From: Owenia fusiformis
Taxonomy: Eukaryota; Annelida; Polychaeta; Sabellida; Oweniidae
Assembly: GCA_903813345.2 (NCBI GenBank)
Contig: CAIIXF020000005.1
Location: forward strand, 4,183,375-4,247,374
DNA length: 64,000 bases
Direction: 5' to 3'
Part shown: positions 14,301-29,300 of the stretch, piece by piece
Layout of the letters: the number at the start of each line of letters is the position of its first letter
Numbering within the stretch: the first letter of the stretch is position 1
Position numbers and translations under genes: made by a program
The notes under the pieces: generated by a model
What the model saw: only the letters and a program-made list of their open reading frames with translations
Database searches by the model: none
Told to the model about the DNA's origin: nothing

Positions 14301-17300
14301 ACATTATTTAGACTAAGAATAAGACTAAGTAATTCATAGAGTAAAACATAAATATATAATTCAGTTCTCCAATATTATGAATAGAAAACCAAAGAAAACA
14401 AACATTACAATTCAGAGAAAATGCATACTGTTGCTCAATATATGAACTTAACAATGTATTTACTAACCAAATACTTGTATGTCACACACAGACAACATCT
14501 GTAGTTCTGCAAAATGTCCTGCATGAAATGTCAGTGATTTTGCTCTCACAGGTTCAGGGCAATTTATGATATGAATATCTCCAGACTCAAATTGTTTTGA
14601 TCCACATTGTTGTACTTCCCCTGATGATGATGTTGCATTCACTATGATAGTTTTGTATCTTGGATATTCTGGACCTTAATCACAGAAGAACATTAGATAA
14701 GTTGTAAGATAAAATTGAACATATACACATCATTTTTGAAAATAACAATTTTATCCATCACTTACATTCTATTAATCAGTAATAGTAGTGCAATTTGAAA
14801 CAAGTCAACCTAGTGATGACAAGTGATGTAATAATATGCAATACATAACCAAGACCTCTTTTTAACACTGATCAAATGCATTTCAACGTTTGTACTTACT
14901 TCTTAGGTAATATAGATGCTCATTCTGACCTGCTGCCTGACTACTACTGCAATCACTTGCTTTGGTAATGCAGTTTACACCTGTTTTGCCAGGCTGATAT
15001 ATGAATGCACCACAAAATCCATTTGTGTCACACTCTTCTTTACATTCATTGAATGTAGCATTTTCTAATTCGAAATCATTGTTTGAGACTAGGTCACAAG
15101 AACCTTCCTTTGAGCTATACCTGTGAACACCACCTAATTGGAAAAATGTCATAATTGTATAGATTTACTTACTAATAGCTTAATTTTTTGTACAATCCAT
15201 TTTGTATAATCATTGGTGAAATATTTTGCTTTTATAAATGTATTTTATGCGCTCATCATATTATATTAATTAACATACCAGTTTCAATTTTGTAGAACTG
15301 TATCATTTTTGTGCCTCCTTTACCAGTCTTTGGACAGCCAGGCGCAGGACCATTTCTGGTATATTTCCATTCAGCTTGATCATCACCCATACAATAACCA
15401 TCACCTTGGATACCAAACATGTTGAAATGCCTCCTATAAGCTGCCATCATGCATTTTGTCACAGGGAAATCTCTGAAATAACAAAGATACTTATAGAGTA
15501 ACTGTGTATAACCTTGCAGAATACTATTTCTGTGGCCCATTTAAAATATCATTCTAAGTCAAAGCTCAAAATATGCATTAAAATAAAATGAAAAATTTCC
15601 AATACTATTTTTTAGGTTTTTCCACCTTACAGAGAATTACATATACAGTGTAATTATATACTTGTTCATTTGATTATATAGTGCCACTGCCAGTGATGAC
15701 TGCATTGATTTCATTTGAATCATGGAACCACCTTTCTCTTTTCACACGCCCGGTGATCGTGAATATGGGAAGGAGGGGGGGAGCAAGCAATTTCTGCTAG
15801 GAAATTCAACAAATCTGGAAGATTTATTTTTTCAAGAAAAAGTTTACTATTGAATTGCTAAATGGATAGGCGCACGGTATGGTAGAATATGTTAGGTTTT
15901 CTGGGATTTTTTCTGAAACGATATGCATCTAAGGTATGAGATCTATTAAAAAAGGCGCAAGGACGTCAACAGGCACAAATCAACGTTTTTGCTATAAATC
16001 AAGCAACAATGGTCTGGACGACCTGTATTAAATACTTGTAAGTGATGTTATCATAACTAAATTAATGTCATTGCTGAATTTATAAAATAAGTTTCCATAT
16101 GTGAAATAAAAAATAATAGAAAATAATGAATTTGGGACGGAGGGGGGGGGGAGGGGACGGAGGGTGGGAGCAATATGTATATAAGACATGATTAGAGATG
16201 TTTCGCGACTTTAAGTCCTTTTACTCCAAATGTCCCCATTTTTCAGTCTCCAGGGGTATATCATCCAGTTTCTTACTAAGTTAATGAGTTCATTTTTCAA
16301 ATACAAGAATTCGTGTGAAGTTGTTTCACTTTATAGAATTATTACTCCCCCACTCCGTCTTCTCCCCCCCCTCCGTCCCATTTTAATTATTTTCGATTAT
16401 TTTTTATTTTACGTATGGAAACTTATTTTATAAATTCAGCAATGACATTAATTTAGTTATGATAACATCACTTACAAGTATTTATTACAGGTCGTGTAGT
16501 CCATTGTTGCTTGATTTATAGCAAAAACGTTGATTTGTGCCTGTTGATGGCCTTGCGCCTTTTTTAATAGATCTCATACCTTAGATGCGTATCGTTTCAG
16601 AAAAAATCCCAGAAAACCTAACATATTCTACCATACCGTGCGCCTATCCATTTAGCAATTCAATAGTAAACTTTTTCTTGAAAAAATAAATCTTCCAGAT
16701 TTGTTGAATTTCCTAGCAGAAATTGCCTACTCCCCCCTCCGTCCCATATTCACGATCACCGGGCGTGTGAAAAGAGAAAGGTGGTTCCATGATTCAAATG
16801 AAATCAATGCAGTCATCACTGGCAGTGGCACTATATAATCAAATGAACAAGTATATAATTACACTGTATATGTAATTCTCTGTAAGGTGGAAAAACCTAA
16901 AAAATAGTATTGGTATAGTATTGATTTATTCGCATGGTTTCACTTTTAGTTTTAAAGCTACTGTTTTTCTCTGATATAGGTCACATAAATTATTAATATG
17001 ATATATATAATATAAATATTTTAGTGCATCTGCACCCTTATAAATAGTTCCTACCTTTCTCTGAAATCACCAAACAAGTAAAGCTCTGATCTTTCCAAAG
17101 ATGAGACTACACCACCATCACTTATATCTTCATCTTCTTTCCAACAACCCACATCTTGGTAGGGCAGCTCTATAATTCACAATTAGAATACTGGTTTATT
17201 TTTGGTTTCTCACCATTTTGTCCAATTGCATACATAAATATGCATACTTTAAAAGAAAAATGTTTATAGGTATTTTTTCATTTATTTCATTTATACATAA

Positions 17301-20300
17301 GGCATTCTTTCAAAATTGGCTTCAAATATGGACCCATTGTTGTCAAAGCCTTTAACGGAAGTATTGAATAACTTTGACATTGCATAAGTGGTTTTAAAAT
17401 AACAAGATGCAACCTGCTCAACAATTTCAGAATTACATTATTTTCTCAATATGTTCTGCTTTTCATCATTTGAGATACTTTCCTCAATAGTATATGAAAC
17501 AGATTTAACACCAATCACATCCAATGTATGAAATGGAGAAAACCATCCAATCCCCTTACATCACTAATTCAATAGACAGTTCAAACATGGCCCTTCCTTA
17601 CAAAATATTCCATTTTCCTTCAACCTGTGAACTACCTCTGCTTTTTTTAAAATACAACCATACCAGCAACATGAACTTCAACTCCCGTAATAACCCTCTC
17701 TTCAGGAAGTTCAATGGTTAAGAATGGTGTGTCTTCTTCATTTGTCTGAGAACATGTGGCAACATCACTGTCTACAGCTCTTAATGCATCATACTGAACT
17801 CTGTTGTTATCATCGTCAAATTCATAATATGTACTTGACTGAGTTGACACAACATTAGAAAGATCAACATTCTGGTGGTCATCATTACCTTAAAGAAAAT
17901 CATATAAAATCACACTCCATCCATGGATTGAAAAAGGTATTTTGACTTTTTACCATTTCTGATGCTCTCAGATTTATATATTGAAAAGGTCAAGCTGTAA
18001 AATGTTAAATTAAAGGGCATGTATGTAAATGGTTAAGCTCTTAACAAAACATGCATCAATATGCTTTATTTGACATTTTGAGACTTACACGGCAATGTTT
18101 TCACTTGAAGCTCAGGAGATTCATCGCCCTCATAGTCTAGTGTATGGATTGGAATGATTTTCACAATATAGGTGGTGTCCTTTTCCAATGCATCTATTGT
18201 AAAGTGGTCATTTTGTGTTGGCTGATTTGTCCTTATTAATGTATTCACTTTGACATGGTAAGCATACACTGGTCCATCCCCTATGTCCACAGACTCTTGC
18301 CAGTGGTTCCAGCCAACCTTAATATAATCGCAACCTCTTTCGAGTATGAATGGTGGCTTTTTTAACACAGGTTTTTCTGAAAAGAAGGCAATATGATGTA
18401 AGCATGGATTGCTATTATTTTAGCACAATTTATCATACAAGACTTTATATTCATAGCCTTATATTTTTTAATATTCATACCAGCACAAAAGCATTCTAAT
18501 TCACTGATTGATTAATTCTAATTCAGATTTTTTTTTGACATATGATACCTATTTGACAGGACTCCCCAGTATATCCATCTTTACATCCAAACGGGCATGC
18601 TCCTGATATTTTATGGCACACAACATTCCCTGCACACTGACAGACTTTATCACAATCTGTTCCAAACCTTCCATCAATGCATTCTAAATAAGAAGAATAT
18701 TATCTGTTTCAAAATGATGCATTGTTAAATTATTCAATCATTTTTTACAATCTGTTCATAACCTTCCATCAATCAATTCTTAGATAAAAACAATAACTTA
18801 TCAAATATTATTTCTGGAATTATTTTTTTGTGTTTAGGAACACAGATTACGTCTTGACTTATATTTGTTGGCTCTAGCCTTTTCCAAGTAGGATTTATCA
18901 TTCATTGTACTGATTAAATACTGAGTTAATTAAAAGACATTTAGAGTTAATTAAAAGACAATTAACTCTCTCGACTTATTATTGTCACCATTTTAGTAAA
19001 GATGCTTTTATCATTCAAACACTAAATACTATACCATTTGCTTGAACATCACAAAGGGACAACAGTTGACCAGATGCTCTGAAGGCTGCAGACACTAGAA
19101 TCTGTTTTGCGAGCACTGGGTCTTTACATTTTACTGTATGATAGCTGTCAGGCTCAAACTGTAGGAGACCACATTGCTGGTGGATGCCATTCTGTGATAT
19201 TGCTTTGACTTCCAATATCTGATAGGTTGGATTGTTTGGTTCTGGAATAAGTGCATTGTACCACTACCTTATAATCCCTTAAGCCCAGTATCTTAGATAA
19301 TGCTGTACATGAATGGGGGAGGGGATAAAAATATAAAAATACAAAACGTAATCATAATAATCACTCATGTTCATTTGATAATTAAATGAGAAATAACTGT
19401 AACATACCATGTAACACGTATAAATGTGTTGTGCTGGAAGGTGTTTTGGCTCCTGAACAGTCATTTCCTTTCCCTTCACAGGTTTTCGCCATAGGCCCAT
19501 AAACAAATGCTTTACATTCTTTAATGCTGTCACATTCATTTTTGCATTCAGTAAATGAATAGTCATCCCTTGCAAAGTCATTTGCAGTTTGGGCAGAACA
19601 CCCGCCAGACTCAGCGCTATAGATATTTACACCTTAAAAATGAAGAAAGACATTATTTGAGTCAATAAAGTAGGCAGATAAAGAGGATTATATAGATATA
19701 TGGTTTGCGAAATTGACTTCAAAATAGGACAGGCCTATATTTGAGTAAATATGGATTTAAATCATATCTTATTAAAAAACACCAATTATTTAACATCATG
19801 ATGTCACAAATTAAGTCTAACAAAGAACTTCACCTCCAATTTGAAGTTCAACACTATGGATGGCCCTCTCATGCTGGAGTTCAATGGTGACTGTTGGAAT
19901 TGTTTCAAAGTTTGTCTGTGAACATGTTCTAAGATCTGAATCTATCGAAAGTGATCCAGGTAGTTCTACTTTTAGGCCAAGACTACTGAATTCATAGTAT
20001 TTTGTTGAATCAGTAGCAACTGCACCATTCATGTCTACGTCTCTCGTATTCTGTGCACCTAGAAGTATTTTTACTTTATATAGTACACAGTGCATCAGTT
20101 AATATTTAATGTTATTATTGATATCAATTAATAGATAACCAACTTTTGGTTCATACACACCACATTTATGATTTTATATTATTTACATGGTTTGATATAG
20201 GGTTTCTGACTTCAAAACGTGCTGAGGCACAAAAAACTTACATGGTCGAGTTGCCATAAATGCAACTGGTGAGGGCAAACCAATTGTGCCATCTACTTGT

Positions 20301-23300
20301 ATAGGCACTATTGTGATATTTGATGTAGAGTTCCAAGCTAAATAATTCATTGTTGCAAATGTATCTTTAAGCGGTGGACCCCAATTATTTCCATCTTTAT
20401 AGAGGAAATATTTATCAACTGGACCATCTCCGATGTCAATGTTAGCATCCCATTCTTCCCAGCGAATATCCAGCCTATTACAGGCTCTCGACACAAGTAT
20501 GGGTGGCCTGGTTAATTGTGGCTTTTCTGGGTCATAAAGTAAATAACATTAGATGGCTTCACCTGATTTTTCAAGAGACATTGAAATAATTGCTTACTAA
20601 AGTTGAAAGCCTTGCCAAAGTTGGAATTTTTTTCTTATCCTGATCTTGAATTATTACCACCTTGTACAATCTAATGCATCATCGCTGATATTATGATAAA
20701 TTATTCAGCGGTGTTGAGATTTCCATAATTCCTTCGCTGTCAGGTGTATTGCAAAACCTTATTGATTGGCAAGACCGCATGGACACAACTTGTAACTTCA
20801 GGCTGATTAACCAATCAAAACATTTTCAGGCTTACCCGCATAAGCAAACTACCCATCTACGACTTGAAATTCAATGATCTGATCGAGTATTTCTTCAGAG
20901 TTACAATATATTATGTAATTAAATTTACTTTTGAATGTAAGCAGTCATTAATATAAATTAAATCATGTGATTCAATGTTGATTTGAAATTGAATTCGCAA
21001 TGAAAATGCACGAAGACCTAGTCTATGTAGTCATTGATCTAATTCAGTGATTCTGATTGATCTGAATCTTGGCCTAGATCTAGTTAATATGTTTGACAAT
21101 TTCAGCGATCTTTTCAACATTTCTTGTTGAAATCTTGTCACCTCTTGGTATCCGATCGATACTCCGGCATCCCATACTCTGATTGGTATTTATCTGATAA
21201 AATATTTGTATTTTCATGATGAATTGTGCAAGATTTTCGGGAGGATTTGTTTGTGAAAAGTGTACTTGTTTTGACCGTGCATAATAAAGAGCTAAACCTA
21301 ACATTAGGTAGGTTAAGCACGTGGCTTTCTCATTGGTACAAGGCAGTCATAATAGAAATCAAGATAAGTAAAAGAGACAGACTCGGGCAAGGCTATTAAG
21401 TTAAAAGATACTAGTAAAATAATTTTATATTAAACATGTTATGATCTACTAATATAATGAAATATATCTCACTGATTTGGCAAGTTGGGCCACTGAAGTC
21501 ATTTGCACACTCTCCAGGACAGGCACCAGATGTTGTATTACATGCTGCCCCATCCAAACAGTGACATTCATAAACACACTCCCCTTCCTTACAGTCACTT
21601 GGACATTCACCAGTCTTCTTATCACAAACCTCATTATTGGAGCAAACACATGTTTGGTCACAATTTTCACCATAGAAACCATCCTTGCACTCTAAAATGT
21701 AAGGGAATGTACATTTAGGAAACAAAGAACAAAAATCAGCTGAAAAGACACGTGTGCTGTGTATATGCCTTTTGATAGGGAAGTACTTAGGAATGGTTAG
21801 GAAACATCAGCATGCTCCCAAATGAAAGTTATTAACTTTTTTTAACTCACCAAATACTTGTATATCACATACAGATAACATCTGTTCTTGAGCAAAGTGT
21901 TCCGCATGTAATGTCAGCGATTTAGCTCGTACTGGTTCAGGACAATCAATGACATGTATATCCCCAGACTCAAATTGTTTTGATCCACATTGTTGGACTT
22001 CCCCTGATGATGATGTTGCATTCACCACAATAGTTTTGTATCTTGGATATTCTGGACCTAATGATGCAACAACATTATTTTTAGAAAAGTATATTATCTA
22101 CCTGTGATACTCATTCTATCATAGGTCAATCACACACAATATGACTAAAAATAAATAGAGGTTTTCCATCTATGTGCAAAAATGACGTATTCCTTCAGCC
22201 TCTGGTCATTGTTTAATATATACAAGGAAATATAATACATATATCCATCTCCACCTCATTCAATATTTTATATATTATTGAACAAGAAAATACACATGAA
22301 TGTCCATAATTTATGAAAAATAAAACAGATATCAATCTCCACATCATTTAATATTTTATATATTATTGAACAAAAAATACACATGAATGTCCATAATTTA
22401 TGAAAAATAAAACAGATATCAATCTCCACAGCATTTAATATTTTATATATTATTGAACAAAAAGAACACATGAATGTCCATAATTTATGAAAAATAAAAC
22501 ATGAATTAACTTCACATTTTTTCTGAGAAACATAATGAATAAGTGGGATTCTTGATTATGCTTTTGCCAGGCATTTAATGTATCATTGGTTTCATAGAAA
22601 CCAAGAGCATGTAATTTTAATAAGTGAATATAAAAAATACATATTTGTTTTACTAACTTCTGAGATAATACAAGTGTTCATCTTGGGAATCTAACTGGCT
22701 ACCACTGCAATCACTCGCTTTACCAACACAGTTTATACCAGTTGTACTAGGTTTGTAGAGAAATGCACCACAAAATCCACTTGTATCACATTCTTCTTTA
22801 CATTCATTAAATGTAGCATTAACTATTTCAAAGTCATTTTGGTCGGACAGGTTGCATGTGCCTTTCTTTGAACTGTATCTATGGACACCACCTATTGAAT
22901 AAAATAAGCATGCAATACAAATAGGAAGAAGTTATTAGATAACAAAACCAATGTCACATATAATGTTTAATAACAAGATATATATTTTGCCTTATGCCAA
23001 CTCAGACCGAAGTACATATAATGCACTGAACTGAGTAAAATTTTACAACACTATGTCGTAAAATCGAAGTGAAATTACTTTCTCGGATATGATTATGACT
23101 ACTGTTAATTATATAACTAATTGAGAAGCCATTATACCAGTGCTTACCTGTTTCAAGTCTATAAAACTGAATCATTTTTGTTCCTCCCTTGCCATTTTGT
23201 GGACAGTTTATTGCTGGTCCATTTCTGGTGTATTTCCACTCAGCTTCTTCATCACCCATACAATAACCGCCTCCTTGGATACCAAACATGTTGAAATGCC

Positions 23301-26300
23301 GTTTATTTGCTGCCATCATGCATTTTGTAACAGGAAACAACCTTAAAATGAAAATATTTATGTATTTTTCATACTTTTACTGTAGCAGTTTATTGTGATT
23401 TTAAAATAAAGATTTTCAATAAATCTTGCCATCTTTTGATTATAACATCAGAGAAGATTCGGGCTCTTCATTCGTTCGTATATTGGCTAGACATGATGTC
23501 ATTGGTTGTATGTAGCAATCTGTGCAAGATAAAGAAGATAAACCTATTGCTAATTTGGAAGTACAACATAGCAATTTTGTTCAAGCAGAATAGGATTAAC
23601 TTTAAAAAGGTTTATTGGAAAGGTAGATTACAATTCACCTTTCTCTGAAGTTATCAAACAAGTATGGTTCTGAACTTTCCAGTGTCTCTACTACACTGCC
23701 ATCACTAATATCTACATCTTCATTCCAGCATCCAACATCTTGATATGGCAGTGCTGAAAATATGTTTGAGGTTGAGTATAGAAACAGCATGCCTTTGATA
23801 AAATTATTATATGATTGACAACCTTGCAATAGTGTGATATGTCACTTTTAAAATGCTCTATTTGCCATTTCGTCTTTGTCGAACATTCAGTAAAATACAA
23901 TGTTTCTGTAATATCTAGAAATACTAGATTCCAAATAATATGTCATTTTAGTGATATTATGAATTAAAATCCCTCTACATCTAAACATAACAAAAAACAA
24001 TTGTAAAAAGGTACCTGTGACCTGTATTTCTACGCCTGTTATTACTCTTTCTTGTGGGAACTCTATAGTCAGTGAGGGTTTGTCTTCTTCATTTGTCTGT
24101 GAACATGTAGCAACATCACTGTCTACAGCTCTTGATGCATCATACTGTACAGTGTTGTCATCATTATCAAACTCATAATATGTACTTGACTGAGAAGACA
24201 TAACATTAGACAGATCAATATTCTGGTGATCATCATTACCTAAAACAACAAAAAGTACACAGAATAATATACTAAATCCTGGACAGTGTACACCAGTTTA
24301 TACTCAAGTTCTAATACACTAGACTTAACTCTGCTTGAAAACAACATATGGCAAGCTATCAAATCATGAATATTTGAACCAAAAATTGTTAGATGATGTT
24401 ATTTGCATTATAAACGTGTGTGCCTGATTTTTCTACTGTCCATTTAATTCATGAAAACACATAATGAAATCCTCCTTACATGGTAGTGTCTTCACCTCAA
24501 GGGCTGGAGATGGTGTACCAAGATAGCCTTCTGTGTGGACAGGAATAATTGCAATAGAGTATACAGTGTCCTTTGTCAATGAGAAGAGTGTATAGTGGTC
24601 ATTGTTTGTTGGGGATATTGTAGTTATGTCATTATTAATTCTTATATGGTAGGAATATACAGGTCCATCTCCTCTGTCAACTGCTTCTTGCCAATGTTTC
24701 CAGCCTACCTTTATGTAATCACAACCCCTTTCAAGCAAGAATGGTGGGTTTTTGAGTATGGGTTTCTCTAAAAAAGGTTTGAAGGTTATACATTTAGGTT
24801 GAACCATTAACACTATCAACAATGATAACAAGACATAATAACAAGGAATCATCTATCTACAGGTCTTTCTTGATTTTTTAATGAAATTTGTTCACCTTTT
24901 AGTGCAACATGATCCCAGAGCACAATGACTCTCTTAAAATAATGAATAAAGGAGTAAAGAATTAGATAATGTTTTGAATCAGACATACCAATACCACATG
25001 AATCTCCAGTATACTCATCTTTACATCCAAACGGACATGCCCCCGACAACTTATTGCATACAGCATTCCCAGAGCAATGGCAAACATTGTCACAATTTGT
25101 CCCAAACTTGCCATCACTGCATTCTAAGAAATAGCATATTTAATATGAATATTTAATCATATGATGTAAGATAAGAATTTATATTAAACTTATTACTTTA
25201 CAAATGACATTTCTTTTAAATGGCATATTTGAAGACCTTTACTAACCATTTGCTTGGACATCACAAAGTGACAATAGCTGGCCAGATGCCCTGAAGGCTG
25301 CAGACACTTGTATATGTTTTGCAAGAACTGGGTCTTTACATTTCACTGTATGGTAGCTGTCAGGCTCAAACTGTAGGAGACCACATTGCTGGTGGATGCC
25401 ATTCTGTGATATTGCTTTGACTTCCATGATTTGGTAGGTTGGATTGTTTGGTTCTGCAATTAATTTTCAATGTATCCATTTACATATACCTCAATTACTG
25501 AATATATGGACTGTAGAAGCATGAAATGTGAATAGAATTCATTCATCATGTATACATACCATGTAATACATACAAATGTGTTGTGCTTGAGCTTGTCTTT
25601 GATCCAGAACAATCAGATCCCTTTCCCTCACAAGTTTTAGAGATTGGGTCATAAACAAATGCCTTACATTCAGCAACGTTGTCACATTCCTCTTTACATT
25701 GATTAAATGAGAAATCATTCCTTGTGAAATCACTTGCTGTTTCGGCTGAACAACCACCAGCTTCCACACCATAGATGTTCACTCCTATATAATATAAATC
25801 TCAAGATTTTAAGATAAATACTTTAGTTTTATGAAATATCAAACTACCAATGAATAATTTTATTAAAACAAAAAATGTAAAATTAAGAAAGGTGCACCAT
25901 CTAATGTATATTATGTTTTCTTTTTGTATGTGCGAAGTTTTTAAACAACCTTCTTCTGTACTCTATTTGTCCTACATATCAATGGTTGCCCACCTCCAAT
26001 TTGAAGTTCAACACTGTGAATAACTCTCTCATGCTGGAGTTCAATAGTGACTGTTGGAATTGTTTCAAAGTTTGTCTGTGAACATGTTGTAAGATCTGAA
26101 TCTATGGCAAGTGATCCAGGCAGTTCCAGTTTTTGTCCAAGAATACTGAACTCATAGTATGTTGTTGAATCAGTAGCAACTGCACCATCCATGTCTACGT
26201 CTTCTGTGTTTTGGAGACCTAGAAGATGTGTATCAGACTAAATTGAGGATTAAAAGGCCTTTGGTAATATTGGGTGTTTCAGGCTTTGTTGTTGCTAAAA

Positions 26301-29300
26301 CTTTGATGAAGATGCATGTAAGGAAAGTTTTTAAGCCCCAAGAAACAATAGCATAAATGATAAATACATTAATATATGTTTTGACTTCAAATACACATAA
26401 TGAGCAGTTAATGAAGGAATTAGAAGAGCTAGAGAGGGGCCTAGAGAGTGTAAATTATGTTTTCAAAAATAATGCTCAAGTTTTGCTTACAAAAGTGAGA
26501 TCTAATCAAATATAGAAGTTACTTAAGATTTAAAATGTAAAAATGTCCACATAAATTGTTGGAATCAAATAAGGGAATGATCTCATTTTTGCCAAACGTG
26601 AAGTCAAAGGATAATCAAGTAAGAACTGGAACTTTTGATGAATTCAAAAAAGTCTCAGTTTTTCTTTAAAAAAAGGTACCTGATCTGGAACGATGAATTC
26701 AAAAAATTGTGTCAGTTTTTTTTTAAAAAAGGTGCCTGATCTGGAAAGATGAATTCAAAAAAAATTGTGTCAGTTTTTTCAAACATTCTTTGTCCCTTCT
26801 AGTCCCTTTAAGTAAAACATCACAAAATTGATTTCATGAAGGTTTTATTGTCACTCAGAACTCCCAAGGGCTTTATATTGATTGCATTACGCTCTGCATG
26901 CAAAGCTTATATTAAACTTACATGGTCGAGTAGCCATGGATACAACAGGAGATGGTAAGCCAATTGTGCCATTTTCACTGACAACCACTATGCTTATATT
27001 AGATATAGTATTCGAAGGTAGAAATTCCAATGAGTCATATGTATTTGTGGTTGCTGGGCCCCAGGGCCTTCCATCTTTGTAAACAACATATTCCTTCACA
27101 GTCCCAGCTCCAATGTCAACGTTGGCATCCCAAGGTATCCAACGAATGTCCAGTTTCCTACAGGATCTTGACACAAGTATGGGTGGTCTAGTCAATTGGG
27201 CTTTGTCTAAAACAGCAAATGCAAGGTTTCTTCCAAAGAATTGTCATTCATGTGATTCCAATTCCTCAAATGATTAGTGAAAACTTTTTTGATTACAGTT
27301 ATAGCTATAAGTTATAAGTAAATGTGAATTGGCATTTGGCATAATGATGTGCTTACATTCACGGAAATGTGTTTTACCAATCAATTCTATTGTAATGTTC
27401 TATTCACCAAAAATTAAGAATTTTCTCCTTAAAATCCCTTGTTCATAAGATTCTCTAAACATAACAAATGATGAGGCATTACACACACTTTATAAACTTT
27501 GTTTACATTACAGCCAATATTACACACAGTGTTATTTTTCTCACAATTTAATTTTTGCAGAAATGGTTGAGTATGTCTGCAAATTATTTTCTGGGGCTTT
27601 CCTAAAGTGTGAAATGATAAAAAAAACATTGTAAACCATTTGTGAAACTTACCTACTACAGTAAGTTCCATCTTGTGGTCTTCCATCTCACTTTCCACAG
27701 TCATTAGTGTACGACATTCATACGTTCCTGAATCTGACAACTGCACATTTGTGATTGTCAAATCATATTTATTGGCTCCTTGATCGACTATGTATTTGCC
27801 AGTTGGATCAGGATCATCACCCGTGTGCCATATTGTGGTTGGGTTGTCAGGATCACTTGTAAGTTCAAGCCATATTATGTATACATATCCTTGATCTCGG
27901 CAATTAATGACAACATCTGAACCTACACTTGCAGTTGTGTCTTGAGGTTCCTGTCCATTGGCTGTAAAAACATAATGTAAATTGCACAAAATTTAATGTG
28001 TAATTGATACTGAGTTCAAATGGATTACAAGATAGATAGTCTGAAAATAATGTCACTCTATCCATTTTCATTATTTCATTTATTTATTTCTAAAATGTTA
28101 ATGATTGATTAAATCAATAAAATGCCTTGAATATTACACTTTGAATTTAAACCAATAAATTCTAAGTCTTGTCAAAGTACAAATATGATTAAGGCAATGC
28201 ATTATCCAACTGAGACTACTTTATGAACAAAATCTCTAAATTGATGAGTATGATATTAAAATCAGGGATTTTACTTTCTAATCCCCAACCTGCCATTGCT
28301 CCATTATACAAAACAAACCCTTTATCATATGGTTACCAGTAAGTAGTATCTTCCACTTACACATATAGATTATAGGCATATGCAAGATATACAGGGTGGT
28401 CCAAAAATATTGGTTTATTTTCAGAAAATGTATTTCTTCTTTAACACGACAATGAGCAAATGACATAGTGCATGCTGCTCCACTCTGATTTCTCAATGAA
28501 GAAAATGAACATACTGTTTTTATTATTATTACATTTATATCGCTTAAATATTTTCCAAAGATTATGTGGCATTGAATTCTTCATGTTACACCTAAAAATA
28601 ATTCAGGCTGACCATGTGAATATTTGCCCATAATTGCACCTGATCATTTGTTGATCAGTCAATTGCATGGGTACTGCACTCTTCAAACTAGTAACTGTAA
28701 CGGATCTGTATCGGTAACAAAATGTCGGAACCTAAAAGTTACAATTTTTTCCTTATTTCCCAAGTTTTCGGCAGAATTTTAATGAATTTTCATATCATAT
28801 ATGTGTCAACATTAATTAAGAAAATCTAAAATCTATTTGCTAACAAATAGTTCTGAAGTTGATAGAATCATTGATATAATACTTCACTTTTGTTGCGTAA
28901 AATGAACTTCAAAAATGGTTAAGATCTGCACTTTTAACCTGGTTTAATCAGTTTTGTTAAGTTTAACAGTATTTATTTGATAATTATGAAGATGATGGAG
29001 CAGTGAAACATCAGGTTTATCATAGCATATTCTTCGAGAAAGTTACGCGCTGATGAATGAATTATGCTCTAGGAATAGAAAATCACAGGATATGTACCAA
29101 ATTAAGTATACGGTATAACACGCAGTAATGGTAAGGTACAACACAAGGAATTTGATTTTGCATTAGTATGTTACCTGTGCATTACTACATTTGGAGTTTG
29201 TGTAGATTTAACTATGAAATTCAACGTCAAGTTCGCTGTCTAGGATATTGTTACAAATATACATATATAAAAATATCTAGAAATTAGACCAGAGCTTTCT

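Noticed and set aside
21477-21718. Overlapping plus-strand ORFs with many Thr/Cys/His
   Set aside because: They lie antisense to the EGF exon of unit 2; the Cys pattern on the minus strand fits EGF and the splice sites fit, so these are shadows.
22255-22510. Regular repeat array considered as CRISPR-like
   Set aside because: The whole 87-bp unit repeats with no unique spacers, and the host is a eukaryote; it is a plain tandem repeat.
28390-28411. Mariner-like terminal string (tacagggtggtccaaaaat)
   Set aside because: No matching inverted end or transposase fragment nearby; too little to call an element.
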